From positions 1-19,395 of the forward strand of contig JAZNOL010000094.1 of the NCBI GenBank assembly GCA_045580815.1: 19,395 nt of DNA, written 5' to 3'. Within the stretch, counting starts at the first letter, position 1. Each line of letters starts with the position of its first letter. Origin of the DNA: JAZNOL01 sp045580815. GTDB taxonomy: Bacteria > Bacillota > Clostridia > RUG12999. A model generated the notes under the pieces. That model was given only the letters and a program-made list of their open reading frames with translations. It searched no databases and had not been told where the DNA came from. Both the position numbers and the translations under genes were made by a program. Of this stretch, positions 13,708-19,395 are shown piece after piece.

Positions 13708-14508
13708 ATGGCATTGTACGAACCCCACGTATACGGACGTAAATTTCCGTATATCTTTCATATTACCAATGTTGAAAGAAACTTTCATTTTGCACCGCAC
13801 TGGCATGAGGCGATTGAAATTCTGGCATTTACCGGCGGCAGATGTAATGTTATCATAAATACCACGCAGATTGAAGCCCAAAAAGGCGATATTATAATTA
13901 TAAACTCCGGTGGCGTACATTCAATAATTCCTGAAAATGAGTGTTCGTATTATTGTGCCATTTTAGAACCCGAAATATGGCATGAGCTTGGAATTGATAT
14001 TAAAAATACGCATTTTAAAGAGAAAATAACAAATTCCGAGCTTATGAAAATGTTTGAAAATGCAGGCAAAGAAAAAAGTGAAAAAAATGAGCATTATCGT
14101 CAGGCACTTTTGTCGATGATGTGCCTTATCGGTATTTATCTGTCACGAAATTGCGTTGACGTTTCATATAAAGGTCCTGGAAGCACCAACCTTAAAAAAA
14201 TTCAGACAGTCAAAAAAACAATTGATTATATTGAAAAAAATGTATGTACTCCATTTTCAATAGAAGCTGCGGCAAAAGAGCTGTCGTTTACCAAATGCTA
14301 TTTATGCCATGTTTTTAAAGAAATAACCGGAATGACGATTATCACTTATCTGAATGAACGGCGGTGCGATATTGCCGAAAAGATGATTATCGGCGGAGAT
14401 ATGCAGATAAACGAAGTTGCTCTTGCCTGCGGATTTGAGAACTTTTCGTATTTTTCACGCACATACAAAAAATATAAGGGTGTAGCACCCTCAAAAACAA
14501 AAGGATAG
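13708..14508 (+). CDS. AraC-family transcriptional regulator (divergent to oxidoreductase operon)
   Basis: 266 residues. The N-terminal cupin sensor domain has FHFAPHWHEAIEILAF (H31-W-H33-E34), the typical AraC_binding opening, and later EAQKGDIIIINSGGVHSI. The C-terminus has two helix-turn-helix motifs: FSIEAAAKELSFTKCYLCHV and QINEVALACGFENFSYFSRT, followed by YKKYKGVAPSKTK. I use the ATG at 13708-13710, eight bases after GGGAGG; upstream in-frame codons are unconserved and start only at a TTG. It probably controls the divergent oxidoreductase/isomerase operon, whose promoter overlaps its own. The rnhA gene begins 11 bases after its stop. Confidence 0.9.
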   Translation: MALYEPHVYGRKFPYIFHITNVERNFHFAPHWHEAIEILAFTGGRCNVIINTTQIEAQKGDIIIINSGGVHSIIPENECSYYCAILEPEIWHELGIDIKNTHFKEKITNSELMKMFENAGKEKSEKNEHYRQALLSMMCLIGIYLSRNCVDVSYKGPGSTNLKKIQTVKKTIDYIEKNVCTPFSIEAAAKELSFTKCYLCHVFKEITGMTIITYLNERRCDIAEKMIIGGDMQINEVALACGFENFSYFSRTYKKYKGVAPSKTKG

Positions 14509-14519
14509 GATTTATTAAT

Positions 14520-14984
14520 ATGAAAGAAGTAGAAATTTACACCGACGGCGCTTGCAGCGGAAATCCCGGCAAAGGCGGCTTTGGTGTTGTAATGAAATAT
14601 AAAGATACAGAACGTGAGCTTTCACGGGGATATGCCCACACAACAAACAACCGCATGGAACTTCTGGCGGTTATTGAGGGTCTGCGACTACTTAAATATC
14701 CCTGTAAGGTGAAGCTGTATTCTGATTCAAAATATGTGGTTGATGCAATACTGAAAGGCTGGCTTGATTCATGGCAGAGCCGCGGCTGGAAAAAAGCGGA
14801 CGGCAAGCCTGCACTGAACGTGGATTTGTGGAGTGTTCTTGCCGAGCAGCTTAAAATACACGATGTTGAGTTTATATGGGTAAAAGGTCACAACAACAAT
14901 CCTTATAACGAGCGTTGCGACCGTCTTGCCGTTGCCGCATACGGTGGTGAAAATCTTACACACGACCCCGGAGCAAAGGAGTAA
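14520..14984 (+). CDS. rnhA: Ribonuclease HI
   Basis: 154 residues, full length for bacterial RNase HI. The catalytic carboxylates are Asp9 (IYTDGACSGNPG), Glu47 (NNRMELLAV), Asp69 (LYSDSKYVV) and Asp134 (NERCDRLA). His124 (KGHNNNP) is the mobile active-site histidine, and the basic handle region WLDSWQSRGWKK is present. It degrades the RNA strand of RNA-DNA hybrids (R-loops, primers). The start has AAAGGATAGGA upstream, overlapping the end of the AraC gene. Only 3 bases separate its stop from the next gene, so AraC, rnhA and the peptidase are probably one transcript. That is an odd mixture of local regulator and housekeeping functions. Confidence 0.95.
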   Translation: MKEVEIYTDGACSGNPGKGGFGVVMKYKDTERELSRGYAHTTNNRMELLAVIEGLRLLKYPCKVKLYSDSKYVVDAILKGWLDSWQSRGWKKADGKPALNVDLWSVLAEQLKIHDVEFIWVKGHNNNPYNERCDRLAVAAYGGENLTHDPGAKE

Positions 14985-14987
14985 ATT

Positions 14988-16208
14988 ATGCCTGAAATTA
15001 TAACTTTAAAAAATAAAATACGCCTTGTTTACGATTATATGCCCTCGGTTAAAACCGTGGCAGTAGGTGTTTTTGTTAAAGCGGGTTCTGCTTTTGAAGC
15101 ACCGGAACAAAGCGGGATTTCGCATTTTATTGAACACATGATATTCAAAGGCACGAAAACACGCACCGCAAGAGATATTTCATATGTTATTGATGCTGTC
15201 GGCGGTGAAATAAACGCCTATACCGCACGTGAGCTTACATGTTTTTATACAAAAACTCTTTGCGAAAGTGCACCGCTTTGCTTTGAGCTTTTGTCGGATA
15301 TGATTTTCTCGTCGAAATTTGAAGATTCGGCAATAAAAACCGAAAAAGCTGTTGTATGCGATGAAATTGATATGTGCGAAGATGCTCCCGAAGAGCTTGT
15401 TCATGATATTTTAAACGAAATCTGTTATCCCGACCATCCTATAGGAAGCAATATTTTAGGGACAAAACAGACGGTTAAATCTTTTTCGCGGCAGATGATT
15501 CTTGATTATATGAAAGACCGATACTGTGCCGATACAATAGTTGTTTCTGTTGCAGGAGGGGTGACAAAGGACGAGGTGGTAAGCCTTGCAGAAAAATATT
15601 TCGGCAATGCAGAGGTTTGCAAAAAAGCCGCAGAAAGCGATTTTGGTCTGCCTGTTTTTGTGACAGCAAAGGAAAGAAAGAAAAAACACGTTGAGCAGTT
15701 TAACATTGCAATAGCACTTCCGGCTGTTGAAAGAGCACATCCCGACGTAAACGCCGTAAATCTTATCGGTAATATTCTGGGCGGGTCGGCTTCTTCACGG
15801 CTGTTTCAGCATATCCGTGAGGAAAAAGGGCTGGCTTACTGTGTTTATTCCGGTTCAAACACATTTATGCAAACAGGATACACAAGTATTTATGCGGCAT
15901 GTGCGCCTAAAAACGCCGATACGGTAATGAACCTTATTGAAAAGGAAGTAAACGAAATTTATAAAAATTCTCTGACCGATGAAGATATTGAATTTGCCAA
16001 AAAACAGATGAAAGGCAGTTGCATCATGGGTCTTGAGGGAGCACTTGGTGTTATGGGTGCAAACGGCAGACGTGCTCTGCTTCATGGCGGCACAAAAACA
16101 GTTGACGAATATATTTCGGAAATTGAAAAAATTTCCAAGGAGAGCGTTAAAAACGCATCAAAGCTGTTTGATATGTCAAAAGCCTCGGTTGCAATTGTTA
16201 CACAATAA
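14988..16208 (+). CDS. M16-family zinc metallopeptidase (processing-protease-like)
   Basis: 406 residues, the length of the single-unit bacterial M16B peptidases related to mitochondrial processing peptidase beta and Bacillus MlpA/YmxG. The inverted zinc motif is H46-F-I-E49-H50 (GISHFIEHMIFKGT). The third ligand Glu126 (VVCDEIDMCED) lies exactly 76 residues after His50, as in the family pattern HxxEH-x76-E. The C-terminal half includes GGSASSRLFQHIREEKGLAY, the Arg/Tyr substrate-binding motif of M16 enzymes. No signal peptide, so cytosolic; members degrade peptides, and the natural target is unknown here. The ribosome binding site AAAGGAG lies inside the last codons of rnhA. Confidence 0.93.
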   Translation: MPEIITLKNKIRLVYDYMPSVKTVAVGVFVKAGSAFEAPEQSGISHFIEHMIFKGTKTRTARDISYVIDAVGGEINAYTARELTCFYTKTLCESAPLCFELLSDMIFSSKFEDSAIKTEKAVVCDEIDMCEDAPEELVHDILNEICYPDHPIGSNILGTKQTVKSFSRQMILDYMKDRYCADTIVVSVAGGVTKDEVVSLAEKYFGNAEVCKKAAESDFGLPVFVTAKERKKKHVEQFNIAIALPAVERAHPDVNAVNLIGNILGGSASSRLFQHIREEKGLAYCVYSGSNTFMQTGYTSIYAACAPKNADTVMNLIEKEVNEIYKNSLTDEDIEFAKKQMKGSCIMGLEGALGVMGANGRRALLHGGTKTVDEYISEIEKISKESVKNASKLFDMSKASVAIVTQ

Positions 16209-16251
16209 ATTTTGAAATCTTCCGTGCGGTATTACCGAAAGGATATAAAAA

Positions 16252-16809
16252 ATGAGTGAATTACCCAAACGCAAGAAAATTAGGTTAAAGAATTATGATT
16301 ATTCAAAAAACGGATATTATTTTATAACAATCTGTACCCATAGGAGACAAATGTTGTTTGGAATTATTGATGACGGAAAAATAAAACTAAACGATATTGG
16401 TAACATTGTCGATTTTACATGGAATGATTTGATAAACCATAATGATATAAAATTACACCAATATGTCATAATGCCTGATCATATGCATGGTATTATAGAA
16501 ATATGCGATTGCCGTAGGGAACGGTCCGTGACCGTTCCGAAAGAATTTAAAGTGAATTGCAAAAAAGCAATTAAACATTCCGGAATTCCCGAAGTTATTC
16601 GTCAATTCAAAACATTTTCATCAAAAAGAATAAATGAATTTTTAAAACGGAACGGTTATGAACCGTTCCCTACGGGCAAATTATGGCAAAAATCATATTT
16701 TGAACATATTATCCGTGATGAAAATGATTATATTACAAAGGCACAATACATATTGAATAATTCTTTGAATCCGGAGTATGACCATATTGATTATTATAAA
16801 AACTTTTGA
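16252..16809 (+). CDS. RAYT-type Y1 transposase (REP-associated tyrosine transposase)
   Basis: 185 residues of the IS200-like Y1 (HUH) nuclease superfamily in its RAYT form. Evidence: the N-terminal RLKNYDYSKNGYYFITICTHRR and FGIIDDGKIKLNDIGNIV; the HUH motif H77-M-H79 in VIMPDHMHGII; and the catalytic-tyrosine helix LWQKSYFEHIIRDENDY with Tyr149. RAYTs cut and join single-stranded DNA at REP hairpins and are usually single-copy chromosomal genes without IS ends. The gene uniquely carries two hairpins inside its own frame, in the variable loops encoding RRERSVTVP (88-96) and NGYEPFPTG (134-142). It lies alone between the peptidase and yqzL genes; GAAAGGA precedes the ATG. It looks intact. Confidence 0.9.
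   Translation: MSELPKRKKIRLKNYDYSKNGYYFITICTHRRQMLFGIIDDGKIKLNDIGNIVDFTWNDLINHNDIKLHQYVIMPDHMHGIIEICDCRRERSVTVPKEFKVNCKKAIKHSGIPEVIRQFKTFSSKRINEFLKRNGYEPFPTGKLWQKSYFEHIIRDENDYITKAQYILNNSLNPEYDHIDYYKNF
16512..16675. repeat. Pair of GTAG-headed hairpins in inverse orientation inside the RAYT gene
   Basis: Hairpin 1 on the plus strand: GTAG (16514-16517), stem GGAACGGTC (16518-16526), loop CGT, stem GACCGTTCC (16530-16538). Hairpin 2: stem GGAACGGTT (16649-16657), loop ATG, stem AACCGTTCC (16661-16669), then CTAC (16670-16673), i.e. GTAG plus hairpin on the minus strand. Both have nine perfect pairs and a three-base loop. The outer arms CCGTAGGGAACGG (16512-16524) and CCGTTCCCTACGG (16663-16675) are a perfect 13-bp inverted repeat. 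The layout equals a BIME, two REP units in opposite orientation, here kept in frame within a coding sequence. Confidence 0.8.
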
Positions 16810-16897
16810 AAAATTTTTCTTTTAATCCATCAATTTGCAGTTTAAAAAATTTTTCTTTACACATCATAATAACATCAAAGTGTAAAGGATGATTTTT

Positions 16898-17053
16898 ATG
16901 GAAACAAAAAATATTGCTTGGGATTTATTCTGTAAAACCGGCAGTGTGGAGAGTTATCTTCTTTACAGCAGTGTGCCGGATAAAAAGGGAGATGCTGAAA
17001 ATGCAGCAGATAACAGTAAAAGCACTGGTTTTGCGGTCAGCGGATTACGGTGA
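16898..17053 (+). CDS. yqzL: YqzL-like small protein
   Basis: 51 residues: METKNIAWDLFCKTGSVESY, then LLYSSVPDKKGDAENAADNS and a short tail. The pattern W-x-x-F-x-x-T-G-S-x-x-x-Y-L-L-(Y/F) is that of the YqzL family of small Firmicutes proteins, which in Bacillus and many clostridia lies directly before recO. The function is unknown. The ATG (16898-16900) follows AAAGGATG at a good distance. The last 53 bases overlap the start of recO in another frame, which suggests coupled translation. The tail after residue 35 is probably not conserved. Confidence 0.75.
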   Translation: METKNIAWDLFCKTGSVESYLLYSSVPDKKGDAENAADNSKSTGFAVSGLR

Positions 17054-17711
17054 ATACGACAAAATGCTGACTCTTCTTTGTGAGGGCATGGGTAAAATTT
17101 CTGTCTGTGCAAAAGGTGCAAAAAGCCTCAAGGACGGCAGAGGTGCCTCAACACAGTGTTTTTGTTACGGCGAATATGTGATTTCCGAAAAAAACGGCAG
17201 ATATATGTTTATTTCCGCAAATCCGCAGGAGGCATTTTTAGGGCTTTCTCAAGATATTGAAAAGCTGTCTTGTGCAACCGAAATGCTTAAATTTGCAGAA
17301 AGAATATGTCCGCCGGGCGAGCCTTGCGACGAAATGCTGAGGGTGCTTTTAAACAGCCTTTATGCCCTTGCAAATTTAAATAAAAGCGTTGATACGGCAA
17401 AAACGGTGTTTTATTTGAAATCGCTGATTATGTTGGGTATCGAGCCGGAGCTTGATGCGTGCTGTGCCTGTGGAAACGAAGAAAACATCACTTCGTTCTG
17501 CGATGAATACGGTGGCGTTTTGTGCAGTCAGTGTGCCGCAATGGCGGAGGGCACAAAACGTATGCTTCCCGATTCTCTGGCACTTATGAAATATGTAAGC
17601 CGGTGCGATATAAAAAAAATGTTTTCGTTTACTGCACCGCAAAATGTGCTTGAAAATACATACGAAATTTTGAAATCGTTTATAAAAAATCATCTTGATT
17701 TGAATATATAG
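17001..17711 (+). CDS. recO: DNA repair protein RecO
   Basis: 236 residues. The N-terminal OB-fold begins MQQITVKALVLRSADYGEYD, with the family phrase KGAKSLKDGRGA (basic DNA-binding loop). The C-terminal helical domain carries a zinc knuckle: C154-CA-C157 and C175-SQ-C178 (LDACCACG...GVLCSQCA). RecO works with RecR to load RecA on SSB-coated DNA in recombinational repair. I place the start at the ATG 17001-17003 because conservation begins there and GGGAG lies 10 bases upstream; an ATG at 16992 has the site too close. It overlaps yqzL, and the HAD gene follows 12 bases after the stop. Confidence 0.93.
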   Translation: MQQITVKALVLRSADYGEYDKMLTLLCEGMGKISVCAKGAKSLKDGRGASTQCFCYGEYVISEKNGRYMFISANPQEAFLGLSQDIEKLSCATEMLKFAERICPPGEPCDEMLRVLLNSLYALANLNKSVDTAKTVFYLKSLIMLGIEPELDACCACGNEENITSFCDEYGGVLCSQCAAMAEGTKRMLPDSLALMKYVSRCDIKKMFSFTAPQNVLENTYEILKSFIKNHLDLNI

Positions 17712-17723
17712 GAGGAAATTAAC

Positions 17724-18377
17724 ATGATAAAAGCGGCAATTTTTGATATGGACGGTACAGTTACAAACACTTTGCCTACAATAACAAACGTGGTAAACCG
17801 TCTGATGAGCGAAGAGGGACTTGCTCCTTACAGCGAAGAAGATATGAAATACATGGTCGGCAACGGATACAAAAACCTTATACAGCGAGCAGTTACCGGC
17901 AGAAATGGTGACATATCCAGGTTAAAAGCATTGCAGGACAGATATCTTGAACTTTACTCGGCAGACTATCTCACAGGTTCTTACATATATGACGGAATAG
18001 TTGATGTGCTTACAAAGCTTAAAGAAAACGGCGTGAAAATTGCTGTTTTGTCAAACCGTCCGGATGTGCAGACACAGTATGTTATAAACGCACTTTTCGG
18101 TGAAAACTTTTTTGATATGACCTGCGGTGCGGTGGACGAGTTTCCTTTAAAACCCGACACAGCTTATTTAAAACATATTCTGAAAGCTCTTGACGTAACA
18201 CCAAAGGAAGCATTGTATTTCGGTGATACGTCAACTGATATGCAGACCGGCAAAGGCGGGGGACTTTATACTGTAGGCGTGCTGTGGGGCTTCCGAAAGC
18301 AGGATGAGCTTGAAGCTGCCGGCGCAGATGCGATTATTGACAAAACTGAAGATATTGCAAATTTTTTAAACAGATGA
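17724..18377 (+). CDS. HAD-family phosphatase, phosphoglycolate phosphatase-like
   Basis: 217 residues. HAD motif I is D8-M-D10-G-T (IFDMDGTVTNT), motif II Ser110 (AVLSNRPD), motif III Lys143 (FPLKPDTAYL) and motif IV Asp168/Asp172 (YFGDTSTDM). A helical cap lies between motifs I and II (about 16-85), which is the Gph/PGMB-like C1 cap. The closest known activity is dephosphorylation of 2-phosphoglycolate or another small sugar phosphate; the specificity is not provable here. The start follows AGGAGGAAA. It lies 12 bases after recO and 10 bases before the HD gene, so these form one operon, where removal of phosphoglycolate from DNA 3' ends would suit the repair setting. Confidence 0.9.
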   Translation: MIKAAIFDMDGTVTNTLPTITNVVNRLMSEEGLAPYSEEDMKYMVGNGYKNLIQRAVTGRNGDISRLKALQDRYLELYSADYLTGSYIYDGIVDVLTKLKENGVKIAVLSNRPDVQTQYVINALFGENFFDMTCGAVDEFPLKPDTAYLKHILKALDVTPKEALYFGDTSTDMQTGKGGGLYTVGVLWGFRKQDELEAAGADAIIDKTEDIANFLNR

Positions 18378-18387
18378 GGTGAAAATT

Positions 18388-18972
18388 ATGGGTTATAAAG
18401 AAGAATTTATTGAAATTTACAATTCAAAAATAAAACGTGAGGGTGCAGACAAACTGCTTGAATACCTTTTAAACAGTGACTTTTTCACGGCACCTGCCAG
18501 CACACGGTTTCACGGTGCATACGAGGGCGGCCTTGTAGAGCACAGCCTCAATGTGTATAAATGCCTTGTCGATTATCTGTCAAGACCTCGCGTAAAAGAG
18601 GTTTACGGCATGGAATACAGCGACGAATCTGTTGCAATAGTAGCACTTCTTCACGACCTTTGCAAAGTGGGCTGCTATATTCCCGGCACACGCAACGTTA
18701 AAAAGGACGGACAATGGGTGCAGGTACCTACATATGAGTTTCACGACAGTCTGCCTTACGGACACGGTGAAAAATCGGTTTACATAATCTCGGGATTTAT
18801 GCGTCTTACCCGCGAAGAAGCCTTTGCGGTGCGTTATCATATGGGGTTTGCCGAAAACGCCAACAATATCAATAATATCGGCACCAGCTTTGAGCAGTTT
18901 CCTCTTGCCTTTGCTCTTTGCACATCGGATATGGAAGCAACGTATTTTCTTGAGGGGAAAATAAATAAATAA
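18388..18972 (+). CDS. HD-domain hydrolase (YhaM/phosphohydrolase-like)
   Basis: 194 residues. The HD-superfamily metal motif is spread as H52 (GGLVEHSLNVY), H89-D90 (ALLHDLCKVG) and Asp181 (CTSDMEATYF), with extra histidines at 127 (PYGHGEKS) and 151 (RYHMGF). The region FHGAYEGGLVEHSLNV followed by LLHDLCKVG resembles the HD domain of the YhaM 3'-5' exoribonucleases, but the N-terminal OB domain is absent, so this is the short form. The substrate is unknown, a nucleotide or nucleic acid being likely. I chose the ATG 18388-18390, seven bases after GAGGTG; a GTG at 18379 is part of that ribosome binding site. It is the last gene of the yqzL-recO-HAD-HD operon and is closed by a terminator. 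Confidence 0.85.
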   Translation: MGYKEEFIEIYNSKIKREGADKLLEYLLNSDFFTAPASTRFHGAYEGGLVEHSLNVYKCLVDYLSRPRVKEVYGMEYSDESVAIVALLHDLCKVGCYIPGTRNVKKDGQWVQVPTYEFHDSLPYGHGEKSVYIISGFMRLTREEAFAVRYHMGFAENANNINNIGTSFEQFPLAFALCTSDMEATYFLEGKINK

Positions 18973-18976
18973 TTTT

Positions 18977-19010
18977 ACAGGGCGGAGTTCAATTAACCGC
19001 CCTGTTTTTA
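18977..19010. terminator. Rho-independent terminator
   Basis: ACAGGGCGG (18977-18985) and CCGCCCTGT (18997-19005) form a nine-pair GC-rich stem with an 11-base loop, followed by TTTTTA on the plus strand. On the minus strand AAAATTGTAAAA context gives T-rich sequence too. It ends the HD gene and can serve the convergent GH18 gene. Confidence 0.9.
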
Positions 19011-19015
19011 TGTTT

Positions 19016-19395
19016 TCACAATCTTTTCTGTATTCTGTAAAGATAATCAGGAATAAGCTGCATCGGAGGATAGAATGAGTTTATGTTCCAATAGCTTGCA
19101 CCGCCAAGACCATACTCCCCTATTAATCGCATTTTTGCATATACACTTCGCGCATCCTCAAACCACACCACATGCCGCACATTTCCGTCTGTATAATAAA
19201 AATATGGTGTTTGCGATGGTGTATCAAATTGTATAACGGCACCAAAACGTGATGCAAGTTCAATTGCATAAGGTATTGTTACGGCTTTGGCAGCACTGCC
19301 TTCAATATGCGGCAATGTCCAGTCATAACCGTAATTAGGCACGCCCAAGAATATTTTTTCAGGTGGAATTTGCGTCACGCCGAAATCCAGCACCC
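19016..19395 (-). CDS. GH18 spore cortex/peptidoglycan hydrolase, SleL/YaaH-like, C-terminal part (5' end outside window)
   Basis: The last 125 or so residues of a glycosyl hydrolase family 18 domain. It begins with VLDFGV...PPEKIFLGVPNYGYDW, followed by TPSQTPYFYYTDGNVRHVVWFEDARSV and GEYGLGGASYWNINSFYPPM. This is the end of the barrel as found in SleL/YaaH, the N-acetylglucosaminidase that degrades cortex fragments during germination. The YGYDW and VWFED phrases are characteristic. The catalytic DxxDxDxE motif and any LysM repeats would be to the right, outside the window. It is convergent with the recO operon. A sporulation or germination role is inferred from the family. Confidence 0.85.
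   Translation of the reverse strand, partial: VLDFGVTQIPPEKIFLGVPNYGYDWTLPHIEGSAAKAVTIPYAIELASRFGAVIQFDTPSQTPYFYYTDGNVRHVVWFEDARSVYAKMRLIGEYGLGGASYWNINSFYPPMQLIPDYLYRIQKRL

Noticed and set aside
16809..16858. Direct repeat AAAAATTTTTCTTT at 16809 and 16845 as IS ends or target duplications of the RAYT gene
   Set aside because: Both copies are on the same side of the gene and are simple A/T runs; RAYT genes normally lack IS ends.
16856..16886. TTTACAC...GTGTAAA inverted repeat before yqzL as an operator or terminator
   Set aside because: Only seven pairs with a 17-base loop in AT-rich DNA, no T run and no matching copy elsewhere.
16914..17000. Upstream-extended start of recO
   Set aside because: The extra 29 residues have no RecO similarity and overlap yqzL; conservation and the ribosome binding site support 17001.
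1..19395. CRISPR arrays, tRNA or rRNA genes
   Set aside because: I saw no regularly spaced direct repeats and no cloverleaf or rRNA-like sequence on either strand by reading; no search program was run.

Overview
The window looks like a chromosomal stretch of a low-to-moderate GC, endospore-forming Clostridia (Firmicutes), probably a gut lineage. The evidence is a cotJABC spore-coat operon, a SleL/YaaH-like spore-cortex hydrolase fragment, the small-protein gene yqzL just before recO, AAGGAGG-type ribosome binding sites, and plant-glycan glycosidases with AraC regulators. The taxonomy is inferred from gene content only.

Layout. (1) 1-914: the 3' end of a large serine recombinase runs rightward into a cotJA-cotJB-cotJC operon on the minus strand. 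cotJC is cut after about 62 codons exactly where the recombinase gene ends. The left edge therefore looks like one end of an integrated element that uses cotJC as its target. (2) 1047-3145: a serine-hydrolase (beta-lactamase-like) gene behind a consensus sigma-A promoter, an unrecognised membrane-anchored small protein, and a palindromic MITE-like repeat. (3) 3146-6144: an aldose-epimerase-like DUF4432 protein, then a TatD / TatD-linked radical SAM / GNAT operon closed by a strong terminator. (4) 6159-14508: a carbohydrate region with a GH127 beta-L-arabinofuranosidase-type enzyme, a divergent AraC regulator, a GH78 alpha-L-rhamnosidase with tandem promoters, a translationally coupled Gfo/Idh/MocA oxidoreductase plus TIM-barrel sugar isomerase pair, and a second divergent AraC regulator. 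(5) 14520-16809: RNase HI and an M16 zinc peptidase immediately after the second AraC gene, then a RAYT-type (REP-associated Y1) transposase. (6) 16898-18972: yqzL, recO, a HAD phosphatase and an HD-domain hydrolase, closed by a terminator shared with a convergent GH18 spore-hydrolase fragment that runs off the right edge.

How the genes fit together. The glycosidases have no signal peptide, so they probably act in the cytosol on imported arabinose- and rhamnose-containing oligosaccharides; no transporter lies in the window. The oxidoreductase/isomerase pair may handle the released sugar or a glycoside. The most unusual items are the disruption of cotJC by a recombinase-bearing element (compare the sigK skin elements) and a pair of GTAG-headed hairpins inside the coding sequence of the RAYT gene itself. 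A similar GTAG-headed hairpin is nested inside the terminator after the rhamnosidase gene.
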